A stretch of DNA of 64,000 nt from Pseudomonas syringae (GCF_021606685.1 NZ_WKCB01000007.1:62001-126000), one strand, 5' to 3'. Numbered from the stretch's first letter, positions 54,224-63,313 are shown. A program made the numbers and translations. The notes: generated by a model from the letters alone, not told the origin.

Positions 54224-54883
54224 TCAGGCAAGCAGGTCTTCATAAAACGCGCCGTAGGCCTTGCTCGGGTGGGCGATCTGGATTTCGAGGATCCACAGCC
54301 CGGTATTTGGGTAGTGTTCGAAATCACCCAGGTCGCCGCCACGGTGGATGGCATGGGGGAAATCGCTGACGCGGTGGCCCTTGATGTCGAGGTTGAGTTG
54401 CCAACCCATGGCCAAGGCTTGTGCTTGCGCGTAGCGGTAGAGTTCGAGGCCGACGACCTGTTCGTTTTTCCAGCGCGCTTGCACGCGCTCGAACAGCTCT
54501 TTGGCGGCGCTGGCGCAGGCGCGCATTTGCGGGTCGTTGCCGGTGGTGAATGTCGCGCCGGCGTCGCCTTCGTGGCCTTGCCACACGGCGCCCATGTCGA
54601 TGAAGAAAATATCGTTGTCGCCCAGCACCGGGTCGCCTTCGGAGCGCTGGTTGAACGCCTTGAGGGTGTTGGCGCCGAAGCGCACCAGCAGTGGGTGCCA
54701 GATGCGTTGCATATTAAGTTCGGCGAGCACCTGCTTGCCCAGCTCGCGGGCCTCGGACTCAAGCATGCCGGGGCGAATGCGCTGGGAGAGTTGTTCGATG
54801 GCTTGCCAGGTCATGGCCTGGGCGTAGCGCATGGATTCAATGCTGTAGGCGGCGCCCACGGCTTCTTTGGGTTGTGCGGACAC
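54224..54883 (-). CDS. M24 family metallopeptidase (Xaa-Pro aminopeptidase-like)
   Basis: The 219-residue pita-bread-fold enzyme has metal ligands in FFIDMGAVW near 97 (Asp), EGDAGATF (Asp), HAIHRGGD near 178 (His) and LEIQIAHP near 206 (Glu). The last Glu of classical M24 enzymes lies beyond what I can assign, so activity is likely but not certain. GTG 54883 was chosen because GAGG precedes it. Confidence 0.85.
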   Translation of the reverse strand: MSAQPKEAVGAAYSIESMRYAQAMTWQAIEQLSQRIRPGMLESEARELGKQVLAELNMQRIWHPLLVRFGANTLKAFNQRSEGDPVLGDNDIFFIDMGAVWQGHEGDAGATFTTGNDPQMRACASAAKELFERVQARWKNEQVVGLELYRYAQAQALAMGWQLNLDIKGHRVSDFPHAIHRGGDLGDFEHYPNTGLWILEIQIAHPSKAYGAFYEDLLA

Positions 54884-55026
54884 CGGTTTTCCTCGCGTCG
54901 GATTAGCAAAAGGCGTTATGACTTTTACTATATAGCGACGCACTGGAAGAGCCAACGCACAAAGGTGGTGTGCGTCGACGTTTTAGGTCGATGAGCACTG
55001 TCTTGCAGGTGAGCCCCTGCTTGCAT

Positions 55027-55380
55027 CTAACGCCGGATCAACCGTGTATACACCGCGATATTGATCGCCAACACCAGCGAGCCCAGCACCAACTGAATGT
55101 TCGGGGTCAGCCCCGCCGGGTAGATCAGTGTGAGGATGTAATGCTCGATAAAACCACCGCCATAACCGTCCTGCCCTGCGAGGTGGCGAAACAGGTTTTC
55201 CCAGCGGGTCAGCGGGCAGGGCAGGTGGAACACTTCGACAGCCACGCCCCAGGCGGCGGCGGGCAGGTGCAGCCAGATAACCGGCCGCCACTTGAGGGCC
55301 AGCAGCCCGCCGAACAGCACGAACAGGATGAAGCTCAAGTGGAACAGCACCAGGCTGTCTGCGGCTAGACGGTAGAGCAT
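55027..55380 (-). CDS. DUF2784 membrane protein
   Basis: The 117-residue protein has three to four hydrophobic segments and HLPCPLTRWENLFRHLAG near 52, a Cys-Pro-Leu-Thr motif typical of DUF2784. Conserved in Proteobacteria, function unknown. Start at ATG 55380; an in-frame GTG at 55389 is less likely. Confidence 0.87.
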   Translation of the reverse strand: MLYRLAADSLVLFHLSFILFVLFGGLLALKWRPVIWLHLPAAAWGVAVEVFHLPCPLTRWENLFRHLAGQDGYGGGFIEHYILTLIYPAGLTPNIQLVLGSLVLAINIAVYTRLIRR

Positions 55381-55488
55381 TGTGCGCACTTCAAAAAAAG
55401 AGGTGCACAGTCTAAAGGGTTGCTCGCGGGTAAGCGTGGCCGTTATTGTGCTGAATCCTTTTAGTCTTCCCCCCAGGGTTTTGTAGTG

Positions 55489-56178
55489 ATGAATGCACCG
55501 CGTACTGCAGTCGGTCCGATCAAGGCCGTGATTTTTGATATGGACGGGTTATTGCTGGATACCGAAGGCATCTACACCCAAGTCACACAGATCATCGCTG
55601 AGCGTTACGGTCGTACCTACGACTGGGGGATCAAGCAGCACATCATTGGCCGTGGGGCGCAGGATCTGGCCGATTACGTGGTCAAGGCGCTGGACCTGCC
55701 GATTACACCGGCTGAGTTTCTGGCGATCCGCGAACCCTTGATGAGCGAGCGTTTCCCCAAGGCGCTGGGCATGCCCGGTGCCGAGGCGCTGGTGCGGCAC
55801 TTGAGCGCGCACAACATCCCGATTGCCGTGGGCACCAGTTCGTCGCGCAATTCGTTTGGCCACAAGACCACCTTGCACCGCGAGTGGTTCGGGCTGTTCG
55901 GCACCATCGTTACTGCTGACGACCCGGAAGTCGGCGCCGCCAAACCTGCGCCGGACATCTTCCTCACGGCCGCTCGCCGCCTGGGTGTGGCGCCGGAAGA
56001 TTGCCTGGTGTTCGAAGACTCGCCCTTTGGCGTGACCGCCGCCAAGGCTGCTCACATGACCGCCATCGCGGTGCCCGATGAGGCGATGGCCGACAGCAAA
56101 TACCACCACGCCGACCAGATCATCCGCAAACTCGCGGATTTCGACCTGGCCGCTTACGGCTTGCCGCCAATGTCCTGA
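55489..56178 (+). CDS. HAD family phosphatase
   Basis: The 229-residue HAD subfamily I enzyme has nucleophile motif FDMDGLLLDTE near residue 17, GTSSSRNSF near 113 (motif II), Lys in GAAKPAPDIFL near 145 (motif III) and EDSPFGVTAAKAA near 170. The DTE cap form is like YniC/GS1-type sugar-phosphate or nucleotide phosphatases. Substrate unassigned. Confidence 0.93.
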   Translation: MNAPRTAVGPIKAVIFDMDGLLLDTEGIYTQVTQIIAERYGRTYDWGIKQHIIGRGAQDLADYVVKALDLPITPAEFLAIREPLMSERFPKALGMPGAEALVRHLSAHNIPIAVGTSSSRNSFGHKTTLHREWFGLFGTIVTADDPEVGAAKPAPDIFLTAARRLGVAPEDCLVFEDSPFGVTAAKAAHMTAIAVPDEAMADSKYHHADQIIRKLADFDLAAYGLPPMS

Positions 56179-56191
56179 TTCAACCCGGTCA

Positions 56192-56286
56192 AAATGTGGG
56201 AGGGGGCTTGCCCCCGATAGCAGTGGAACAGTCACAACTAAACTGGCTGACCCACCGCCATCGGGGGCAAGCCCCCTCCCATATTT
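56192..56286. repeat. REPIN
   Basis: AAATGTGGGAGGGGGCTTGC at the left, complement at the right with one base changed (CATATTT). Lies between the HAD and SDR genes. Confidence 0.87.
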
Positions 56287-56309
56287 GGTTTTGCAGGGTT
56301 CCAGAACTA

Positions 56310-57056
56310 TCAGGCGCTGAAACCACCGTCGATGGTCAGGCTCGCACCGGTTATGTACCCAGCCTCAGGTCCCGCCAGATACGCCACAAAGCTGGCGATC
56401 TCTTCCACATGCCCGTAACGGCCCACCGCCATCAACCCGATCAGGCTTTCGGCAAAATCACTGTTCGCCGGGTTCATATCGGTATCCACCGGGCCAGGCT
56501 GCACGTTATTGATGGTGATACCGCGCGGGCCCAAGTCCCGTGCCAGGCCTTTGGTCAAACCGACCAGCGCCGCCTTGCTCATGGCGTACGGCCCGCCACC
56601 GCCAAATGGCATGCGTTCGGCGTTGGTGCTGCCGATATTGATCACTCGACCGCCGTCGCCCATATGCTTGGCGGCTTCCTGAGTGGCGATGAAGACGCTG
56701 CGCACGTTGATCGCCAGCGTCTGATCGAAGTCTTCAAGCTTGAACTCGTCCAGCGGTGCGATGGCCAGAACGCCAGCGTTGTTCACCAGGATGTCCAGGC
56801 GGCCAAAGGCTTCGACGGTGGCATTGACTGCGTTGCGAATCGCCGTGGCGTCGGCGCTGTCGGCGTGAATCGCGAGGGCTTTGCCGCCTTGGGCGATCAC
56901 GCTGTTCTGCAACTCTTCAGCCTTGGCGGCTGAGCTTACGTAAGTAAACGCGACGGCTGCACCCTGCGCCGCGAGGCGCTTGACGATAGCGGCGCCGATG
57001 CCGCGGGATCCGCCTTGAATCAAGGCGACTTTACCGTTGAGGTTCTGAGTGGTCAT
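56310..57056 (-). CDS. SDR family oxidoreductase, FabG-like
   Basis: The 248-residue SDR has GGSRGIGAAIV near residue 13, NNAGVLAIAPL near 88, catalytic Tyr/Lys in YAMSKAAL near 153, and VAYLAGPEAGYITGASLTIDGG at the C-terminus. ATG 57056 puts MTTQNLNGK first. Divergent from a LysR gene; in this class the LysR regulator usually controls the SDR. Substrate unknown. Confidence 0.9.
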   Translation of the reverse strand: MTTQNLNGKVALIQGGSRGIGAAIVKRLAAQGAAVAFTYVSSAAKAEELQNSVIAQGGKALAIHADSADATAIRNAVNATVEAFGRLDILVNNAGVLAIAPLDEFKLEDFDQTLAINVRSVFIATQEAAKHMGDGGRVINIGSTNAERMPFGGGGPYAMSKAALVGLTKGLARDLGPRGITINNVQPGPVDTDMNPANSDFAESLIGLMAVGRYGHVEEIASFVAYLAGPEAGYITGASLTIDGGFSA

Positions 57057-57159
57057 GTCGATCTCCTGGCTGTTCAAGGCGGGATGCCTTGGTGTTGGAG
57101 CCGAGTATCGACCTCACCCACCCAGGCCGGTAGACCGTGATTGCTATAGTCTGTGTAAA

Positions 57160-57171
57160 CCAAAAGTTTGG
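57160..57171. promoter_or_regulatory. Candidate LysR operator
   Basis: CCAAAAGTTTGG is a 12-bp palindrome (CCAAA-AG-TTTGG) in the 126-bp divergent gap, 11 bp before the lysR start, with TATAGT as -10 nearby. Confidence 0.45.
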
Positions 57172-57182
57172 AATGGGGTGAT

Positions 57183-58106
57183 ATGGAAAGCTTTGGCAGT
57201 ATCGAATGCTTCGTGCGCAGCGCCGAGGGCGGTAGCTTTGCCGAGGCTGCGCGGCACCTGAGCCTGACCCCGGCGGCGGTGGGTAAAAGCGTCGCCAAGC
57301 TGGAAGCGCGCCTGGGCGTGCGGTTGTTCCAGCGCAGCACTCGGCGGCTAACGCTGACCGAGGCTGGCAAACTGTTCCTTGAAGAAGTCGGCGCCAGCCT
57401 CACCACCATCCAGAATGCCGTGGCCAACCTGGCCAGCGCTGAAGGGCGGCCGGTCGGCACACTCAAAGTGAGCATGGGCACGGTGTTCGGCAATCGTTAT
57501 GTGGTGCCGCTGCTGGGGGCGTTCATGCAGCGCTTTCCGGATATCAGCCCGGACTGGCATTTCGATAACCGCCAGGTCGACCTGATCGGCCAGGGCTTCG
57601 ATGCGGCCATCGGCGGTGGTTTTGAACTGCCCCAGGGGGTGGTGGCGCGTAAGCTGGCACCGGCGCATCGAGTATTGGTTGCAGCGCCTGGCTACCTGGC
57701 GCAACGCCCTGCGGTGCTGGAGCCCGAGGACTTATCACGATGCCACGGTATCCTCATTCGTTCACCGCAGACCGGTCGCATACGTTCCTGGCAATTGACC
57801 AGCCGCGAGCGCGAACATCGCCCCCTCGTGCTTAGCGCCGGCATGACCATGAGTGATTCAGAAGCGGCCTGCTGCGCCAGCGCCCAGGGCCTGGGCATTG
57901 CGTTGGTGAGCATGCCCATGGCTGTGCCGTTTCTCGACAGTGGCGAGGTGGTGCGGGTGCTGCCCGATTGGTACGTCGACGACGGCAATATTTCCATCTA
58001 TTACGCCGAACACAAACTGCTGCCCGGCAAGACCCGGGCGTTTGTGGATTTCATCATCGAGCAGTTTGTTGAGCAGAAACTGGGACGCCGCTTCAGCGCT
58101 ATCTAA
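57183..58106 (+). CDS. LysR family transcriptional regulator
   Basis: The 307-residue LTTR has an N-terminal winged helix (GSIECFVRSAEGGSFAEAARHLSLTPAAVGKSVAKLEARLG, residues 5-45, split here only by description) and an effector domain. ATG 57183 is followed by ESFGSIECFV. Divergent from an SDR gene, hence probably its regulator. Confidence 0.93.
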   Translation: MESFGSIECFVRSAEGGSFAEAARHLSLTPAAVGKSVAKLEARLGVRLFQRSTRRLTLTEAGKLFLEEVGASLTTIQNAVANLASAEGRPVGTLKVSMGTVFGNRYVVPLLGAFMQRFPDISPDWHFDNRQVDLIGQGFDAAIGGGFELPQGVVARKLAPAHRVLVAAPGYLAQRPAVLEPEDLSRCHGILIRSPQTGRIRSWQLTSREREHRPLVLSAGMTMSDSEAACCASAQGLGIALVSMPMAVPFLDSGEVVRVLPDWYVDDGNISIYYAEHKLLPGKTRAFVDFIIEQFVEQKLGRRFSAI

Positions 58107-58150
58107 AGCCAGGCACACATTCAAAATTTGACAGGGGCGGTGCGACGATT

Positions 58151-58232
58151 CGACTTGCCCCGATGAGGGAGTGTCAGCTGGCTGATTTATTGCTGACCCA
58201 CCGCTATCGGGGGCAAGCCCCCTCCCACATTT
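58151..58232. repeat. Decayed REPIN
   Basis: The right half is intact (CAAGCCCCCTCCCACATTTT) while the left half has lost most of its outer arm and starts with CGACTTGCCCCGATGAG. Tail of the lysR gene. Confidence 0.75.
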
Positions 58233-58239
58233 TTGATCT

Positions 58240-58968
58240 TCAGTGGCCAAACTTTCCCGGCCAGCCGATGATCTTCTTTGGCCTTGGCGTCGCATAAGTC
58301 CGAATCTTCGACGTCGACAACCCCAGTCGCACCAGCGATTCGGCAATGGTCACCGCGGCCGTCACGCCATCTACCACCGGCACGCCGGTACGTTGGCGAA
58401 TTTGCTCATCCAACCCGGCCATGCCGCCGCAGCCCAGGCAGATCACCTCGGCCTTGTCCTCGCTGATGGCCAGTTCCGCCTGCCTCACGATGGCTTCCAT
58501 CGCGGCCAGCGGGTTTTCTTCCAATTCCAGCACCGCCATGCCGCTGGCCCTCACCGAGGCGCAACGCTGGTACAGGCCGGCGAGTTTCAGACGGTCCTCA
58601 ATCAGCGGCACGGTGCGGTCCAGGGTGGTGACCACCGAATAGGCATGGCCCAGGAACATCGCGGTACTGGCGGCAGCTTCGGTGATGTCCACCACCGGCA
58701 CGTTCAACAATTCCTGCAGGCCTTCGCGGCCATGTTCGCCGTAGCCGGCCTGGATCACCGCGTCGAAGGGTTGGTCGTAGGCCATCACGCGGTCCATCAC
58801 GGCGATGGCGGCCAGGTAGCTTTCAAAATTGCCTTCAACCGATTCCGCACCGAAATAAGGGGTGAGCCCGACAATCTCGGTGCCCGGTGCGGCCACGGCG
58901 CGCGCCTGTTGGGCAATGGTTTCAGTGATGGATTCGGTGGTGTTGACGTTGACCACGAGGATGCGCAT
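58240..58968 (-). CDS. Hydantoin racemase / Asp-Glu racemase superfamily
   Basis: The 242-residue protein has MRILVVNVNTTESITETI at the N-terminus, an active-site Cys near 179 in CLGCGGMAGLDE and PVVDGVTAAV near 205, the pattern of hydantoin racemases of the Asp/Glu racemase superfamily. It is downstream of an NCS1 permease and presumably co-transcribed. AAGGAC precedes the ATG. Confidence 0.86.
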   Translation of the reverse strand: MRILVVNVNTTESITETIAQQARAVAAPGTEIVGLTPYFGAESVEGNFESYLAAIAVMDRVMAYDQPFDAVIQAGYGEHGREGLQELLNVPVVDITEAAASTAMFLGHAYSVVTTLDRTVPLIEDRLKLAGLYQRCASVRASGMAVLELEENPLAAMEAIVRQAELAISEDKAEVICLGCGGMAGLDEQIRQRTGVPVVDGVTAAVTIAESLVRLGLSTSKIRTYATPRPKKIIGWPGKFGH

Positions 58969-58981
58969 GGAATGTCCTTGA

Positions 58982-60511
58982 TTAATGACTGACGTTATCG
59001 ACTGCAATGCTTTCGCCGCTGACATCGGCGTAGAACGGTTGGCGCTTGGCGATCAGCCGGTACAGCAAGCCTGCAATACCGGCGCCAAACAACCAGGAAA
59101 ACGGCGAGACGCTGGCAAATCCCGGCAACAGCGCCAGCAGGATGGCGATCACGGCTGCAGGAATAAACGCCGCCACCGCGCGCAGATTGACCCCTCGGCT
59201 GTAGTAATAAACGCCATTCGGGTCCTCGCTATACAACTGCGGTACGTCGACCTGGCTTTTACGGATCAGCCAGTAATCGACCATGATTATTCCGTACAAC
59301 GGCCCCAGCAGCGCGCCCAGGCCGGACAGGAAGTACACGATCACCAGCGGGCTGTTGTAGAGGTTCCACGGCAGGATCAGCACGGCCACGGTGGCGCTGA
59401 TCAACCCGGCACGACGGAAGTTCAGGTACTTGGGCGCCAGGTTGCTCAGCACAAAGGCTGGCGCGACAAAGTTGGCCATGATGTTCACCGCCACGGTGAC
59501 GATCAGGAACGCCAGGCAACCCAGCACAAGAAAGAAGGTATTGGGAATCGCTGCAATGATCTCGGTCGGGCTTTCGATCACTCGGCCATTGAGCTGGAAT
59601 TGGCCACCGCACAGCAGCACGGTGATGGCCGCGAACACCAGGATATTCACCGGCAGGCCCCAGAAATTGCCGACCTGGATGGTTTTGCGGCAGGGCGACG
59701 ACCGCGCGAAGTCGCAGAAATTGAGGATCAGCGTGCCGTAGATCGCCAGCCACAACGCGCCACCGGCAAAGATATTGCGCCACATCTCGCCGCCGCTCAG
59801 CGGCTCGCTGATCGACCAGGCGATGTTGCCGCCCGCCTGGAAGTACATCCAGCCAGCCAATGCAGCCACTGTCAGCAGAATCACCGGCCCGGCGAAGCCT
59901 TCATAGCGGCGCACCATCTCCATGCCGTAGGCCAGGATCACCAGTTGCACGAACCAGATCGCCACAAAGCATGCCCAGCCCAGGGTCGATAAGCCCAGGA
60001 TCGAGTTGTGGTCGTAATCGGCAAAGCCCGGATGAATCGCGGTCAGCAACACGCGGAAAACCACCGAGGCCAGGTAAGTCTGGATACCAAACCAGGCAAT
60101 CGCGATCACCGCGCGGATCAGCGCCGGAATTTGTGCCCCATGAATGCCGAAGCTGATGCGGCTGATCACCGGAAACGGGACGCCGGTCTTCTGCCCCATA
60201 TACCCCGACAGGTTCATGAAGAAGTACACCAGCGCCGCGCCGATCCCCAGGGACAACAGGATCTGCCAGCCGCCCAGGCCGAGTGCATACAAGCCGATGG
60301 CGAACGAGTAGTTGGCGATGTTGTGCACGTCATTGGTCCACAGCGCGAAAATGCTGTAGCGGCCCCAGCGTCTGCCCTCAACCTTGGTGGGCGCCAGGTC
60401 CTTGTTGTGCAGGCGCGGGCTGAGCACCAACGGGCCGGGGCTCGCAGCCTCGGGGTTCAGGGCGGAGGAGGGCAGATCCAGTGCGATGTTATTCGAGAGG
60501 CTTGTACGCAT
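58982..60511 (-). CDS. NCS1 family hydantoin/allantoin permease
   Basis: This 509-residue NCS1 transporter has 12 hydrophobic segments and LWTNDVHNIANYSFAIGLYALG near residue 58 as in Mhp1/PucI-type permeases. Probably imports hydantoin, allantoin or a related ureide that the racemase gene handles. The lack of a hydrolase in the window leaves the pathway incomplete. ATG 60511 was preferred to an in-frame ATG at 60529. Confidence 0.88.
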   Translation of the reverse strand: MRTSLSNNIALDLPSSALNPEAASPGPLVLSPRLHNKDLAPTKVEGRRWGRYSIFALWTNDVHNIANYSFAIGLYALGLGGWQILLSLGIGAALVYFFMNLSGYMGQKTGVPFPVISRISFGIHGAQIPALIRAVIAIAWFGIQTYLASVVFRVLLTAIHPGFADYDHNSILGLSTLGWACFVAIWFVQLVILAYGMEMVRRYEGFAGPVILLTVAALAGWMYFQAGGNIAWSISEPLSGGEMWRNIFAGGALWLAIYGTLILNFCDFARSSPCRKTIQVGNFWGLPVNILVFAAITVLLCGGQFQLNGRVIESPTEIIAAIPNTFFLVLGCLAFLIVTVAVNIMANFVAPAFVLSNLAPKYLNFRRAGLISATVAVLILPWNLYNSPLVIVYFLSGLGALLGPLYGIIMVDYWLIRKSQVDVPQLYSEDPNGVYYYSRGVNLRAVAAFIPAAVIAILLALLPGFASVSPFSWLFGAGIAGLLYRLIAKRQPFYADVSGESIAVDNVSH

Positions 60512-60578
60512 TCCGGCAGGCTCCAGCACATCTGCAGGCGAATCGCAGATGGCAAAGTGTATGTAGGTTTTGTATTTA

Positions 60579-60588
60579 TTGTATACAA
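60579..60588. promoter_or_regulatory. Palindromic operator, GntR/FCD type
   Basis: TTGTATACAA is a perfect palindrome 67 bp upstream of the permease start and fits GntR (FCD) sites. No GntR gene is near, so the regulator would be encoded elsewhere. The rest of this 468-bp gap up to 60979 is AT-rich and holds a REPIN and no gene. Confidence 0.55.
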
Positions 60589-60868
60589 AGAGTTTTCCTC
60601 ACTAAGCCACATGCGTGCCAGTTTTCGATCTATGAAAACTGCCGGTAATTTCGTTTTTATCGGTTATTTGAATAAAATGCTGAATTTAAAGGGATATAAA
60701 TTGACCGATCGAACAGCTATTTATTTTTGTTGCGCAGGGGGGCGGTTTGCGAGGGAGAGCGGTGAGCGTGGAGGGGTGTTACGTAATGGTGCGTTACTGG
60801 AGGGATTGCACACATAAATGGCACCGATGGTTACATGTATGTGTACAACTGAATTCCCAACACAAAGC

Positions 60869-60963
60869 AAATGTGGGAGGGGGCTTGCCCCCGATAGCGG
60901 TGTTTCAGTCAAACATGATTTGGCTGACACACCGCTATCGGGGGCAAGCCCCCTCCCACATTT
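60869..60963. repeat. REPIN
   Basis: AAATGTGGGAGGGGGCTTGC and complement flank TAGCGGTGTTTCAGTCAAAC. Lies downstream of cysH on the opposite side of the AT-rich region. Confidence 0.9.
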
Positions 60964-60979
60964 TTTAACTCATCAACTT

Positions 60980-61714
60980 TCAAGCCTTGCTGATGATATT
61001 CCCCGCGTGCAGCCCGCACTCCTTCTGCGTCGCTTCTTCCCACCACCAGCGGCCTTCGCGCTCATGTTGGTTCGGCAGAACCGGGCGGGTGCAGGGCTCG
61101 CAGCCAATGCTGATAAAACCGCGCTCATGCAGGCTGTTGTACGGCAGCTCGAGCATGCGGATATAACCCCAGACTTCCTCGCTGGTCATCTGCGCCAGGG
61201 GGTTGAACTTGTACAGGGTGCGTTCCGGTGTAGAGAACGCGGTGTCGATCTCCAGCGCCGCCACCTGGCTACGGGTGCCGGGGCTCTGGTCACGGCGTTG
61301 GCCGGTGGCCCAGGCACTTACTCCGGAAAGCTTACGGCGCAGTGGTTCGATCTTGCGCACACCGCAGCATTCGCCATGGCCATCCTTATAGAAGCTGAAC
61401 AGGCCTTTCTCTTTGACGAAGGGTTCCAGCTTGCTCTGGTCCGGCGAGATCAGTTCTATGTCGATCTTGTAGAAGTCGCGCACTTGCTCGATAAACCGGT
61501 AGGTCTCCGGGTGCAGGCGGCCGGTGTCGAGGCTGAACACCTTGACGTTCTTGTTCAGCTTCCAGGCCATGTCCACCAGCACCACGTCCTCGGCACCGCT
61601 GAAGGAAATCCACAGGTCATCACCGAACTGGCTGAACGCCAGCTTGAGAATGTCCTGGGCGGATTTGTTGGCGTAAGTCGCGGCGAGTTCGGCGACATCG
61701 AAGGTTGGGTTCAT
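60980..61714 (-). CDS. cysH: Adenylylsulfate reductase (APS/PAPS reductase CysH)
   Basis: The 244-residue CysH has [13 protein letters not shown] near residue 40, [12 protein letters not shown] near 63, and Fe-S ligand Cys pairs ECCGVRK near 117 and GCEPCTRP near 205, which mark the APS reductase type with a 4Fe-4S cluster. The catalytic Cys is in ECGLH near the end. In the sulfate assimilation pathway it makes sulfite. Start ATG 61714. Confidence 0.95.
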   Translation of the reverse strand: MNPTFDVAELAATYANKSAQDILKLAFSQFGDDLWISFSGAEDVVLVDMAWKLNKNVKVFSLDTGRLHPETYRFIEQVRDFYKIDIELISPDQSKLEPFVKEKGLFSFYKDGHGECCGVRKIEPLRRKLSGVSAWATGQRRDQSPGTRSQVAALEIDTAFSTPERTLYKFNPLAQMTSEEVWGYIRMLELPYNSLHERGFISIGCEPCTRPVLPNQHEREGRWWWEEATQKECGLHAGNIISKA

Positions 61715-61868
61715 CAGCACGGTTCCTACAGGTCAGTGGCGCTGAGCGCTCTATAGGGGAGCGATGGTATCAAAATCCGCTCTGCGTTGCGGCGGCGAGC
61801 TTGAATCGCTAGAGTTCGGCAGACCTTTTTTGCTGGCTCAACTTCAATAAAACCAATGGGAGCGTCTT

Positions 61869-62486
61869 GTGGAAATTGCCTGTCTCGACCTGGAAGGGGT
61901 GTTGGTTCCGGAAATCTGGATCGCCTTCGCCGAAAAAACCGGTATTGAATCCCTGCGGGCTACCACCCGGGACATTCCCGACTACGACGTGCTGATGAAG
62001 CAACGCCTGCGCATCCTCGACGAGCACGGGCTGAAGCTCGCCGATATCCAGGAAGTCATCGCCACCCTCACGCCGCTGGACGGTGCCATTGAGTTCGTCA
62101 ATTGGTTGCGCGAGCGCTTTCAGGTGGTGATCCTGTCGGACACCTTCTACGAGTTCTCCCAGCCGCTGATGCGCCAGCTGGGGTTTCCGACCTTGCTGTG
62201 CCACCGCCTGATCACCGATGAAAATGACCGGGTGGTGAGCTACCAGCTACGCCAGAAAGATCCCAAGCGCCAATCGGTGCTGGCGTTCAAGACCCTCTAC
62301 TACCGGGTGATCGCAGCCGGTGATTCCTACAACGACACCACCATGCTGGGCGAAGCCGACCGTGGAATTCTGTTCCATGCACCGCAGAACGTGATTCGCG
62401 AGTTCCCGCAGTTCCCGGCGGTGCATACCTTTGAGGACTTGAAGAAAGAGTTCATCAAGGCGTCGAATCGGCAGTTGAGCCTGTAA
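61869..62486 (+). CDS. thrH: Phosphoserine phosphatase / homoserine phosphotransferase ThrH
   Basis: The 205-residue HAD enzyme has CLDLEGVLVPEIW near residue 5, an L-for-x form typical of ThrH; SDTFYEFSQPLMRQLGFPTL near 95; and AAGDSYNDTTMLGEAD near 148. ThrH in P. aeruginosa dephosphorylates phosphoserine and transfers phosphate to homoserine. Start is GTG at 61869. Order cysH, thrH, then pabB matches P. aeruginosa. Confidence 0.95.
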   Translation: MEIACLDLEGVLVPEIWIAFAEKTGIESLRATTRDIPDYDVLMKQRLRILDEHGLKLADIQEVIATLTPLDGAIEFVNWLRERFQVVILSDTFYEFSQPLMRQLGFPTLLCHRLITDENDRVVSYQLRQKDPKRQSVLAFKTLYYRVIAAGDSYNDTTMLGEADRGILFHAPQNVIREFPQFPAVHTFEDLKKEFIKASNRQLSL

Positions 62487-62505
62487 GCCACTCAGTGATG
62501 CTGAC

Positions 62506-62586
62506 GGCCCTATCGGGGGCGAGCCCCCTCCCACACCTACAGAGTAAACGCGAACAATGTGGGAGGGGGCTTGCCCCCGATAGGGC
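62506..62586. repeat. REP doublet in the opposite arrangement
   Basis: The two REP arms face away from each other compared with other copies (TATCGGGGGC...CCCACA, then TGTGGGAGGG...GATAGGG), with flanks GGCCC and GGGCC also complementary. Between thrH and higA. Confidence 0.85.
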
Positions 62587-62601
62587 CCGCCCAGCCACCG
62601 C

Positions 62602-62958
62602 TTACCCCTCTGCCAGCAACCGCTCGTAAGGAATGCTCAAGCCTTCATGCAGGCGCTTGATCATCGACAAGCTCAGCTTGCGCTTATGGTTCAGTACCTC
62701 TGACACCCGCCCACTGGTGCCGATAAAAGGCTCCAGGTCGCGGGCAGTCAGACCCAGTTGCTCCATGCGAAATCTGATCGCTTCCACCGGATCGGACGGT
62801 GGCATTGGATAATGTTCCGCTTCGTACTTTTCAATGAGTACGGCGAGGATTTCCAGCTCGTCACCCTCAGGCGAGCCAATGTCCGCTCCCCATAACTGTT
62901 CGACGCGTGCCAGGGCAGTAGTCAGGTCTTCCTGGGAGTGAATTGGTTTGATGTTCAT
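62602..62958 (-). CDS. higA: HigA family antitoxin
   Basis: The 118-residue HigA-type antitoxin has a helix-turn-helix at the C-terminal half (LTARDLEPFIGTSGRVSEVLNHKRKLSLSMIKRL, near residues 74-107). Gene order toxin first, antitoxin second is typical of HigBA. ATG 62958 overlaps the higB stop by one base (TGATG). Binds the palindrome upstream of higB by inference. Confidence 0.9.
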   Translation of the reverse strand: MNIKPIHSQEDLTTALARVEQLWGADIGSPEGDELEILAVLIEKYEAEHYPMPPSDPVEAIRFRMEQLGLTARDLEPFIGTSGRVSEVLNHKRKLSLSMIKRLHEGLSIPYERLLAEG

Positions 62959-63260
62959 CACACGGTCTCCGCGTTGATCTGGTCGTACTGCGGGTGAGTC
63001 CCCACAAAGCGTACGAACCCAAGCTGGCGCTGATAGTCGAGCGCCATGATTACTCGATACTTGTTGCCGCCTACGTTGAATACAACCCTGCCACTTTTAA
63101 GGATGCTTGCCGTTCTGAGCTCTGCCTTGAGCGCTTGCGGCGTGGGGAACGTCGCTTTCTCCAAATGGCGATACAGTTCGACCAGCGGTGTTTTGGCGTC
63201 GCAATAGGCCGGGTGGCTTTCCCAGAATATTCGTAGGGTAGAAAGAGCGATTATGCGCAT
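62958..63260 (-). CDS. higB: HigB type II toxin, mRNA interferase
   Basis: The 100-residue RelE-superfamily toxin of the HigB_toxin type has MRIIALSTLRIFWESHPAYC, LELYRHLEKA-like helix and RVVFNVGGNKYRVIMALDYQ, the family's core beta strands with basic residues. It cleaves mRNA at the ribosome in relatives. GGAAGAGGCG precedes ATG 63260, overlapping the upstream palindrome. Confidence 0.92.
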   Translation of the reverse strand: MRIIALSTLRIFWESHPAYCDAKTPLVELYRHLEKATFPTPQALKAELRTASILKSGRVVFNVGGNKYRVIMALDYQRQLGFVRFVGTHPQYDQINAETV

Positions 63261-63269
63261 CGCCTCTTC

Positions 63270-63313
63270 CTCCCAATTTGGGAGAATATAGGCTCGGTTG
63301 GCTGGAGATGCAA
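63270..63313 (-). promoter_or_regulatory. higBA promoter and operator
   Basis: On the minus strand TTGCAT (63313-63308) and TATATT (63290-63285) are 17 bp apart. CTCCCAA-T-TTGGGAG (63270-63284) is a perfect inverted repeat directly downstream of the -10, fit for HigA autorepression. Confidence 0.65.

Noticed and set aside
12637..62586. CRISPR array
   Set aside because: The repeats are palindromic REP doublets scattered singly between genes, not regularly spaced direct repeats with spacers.
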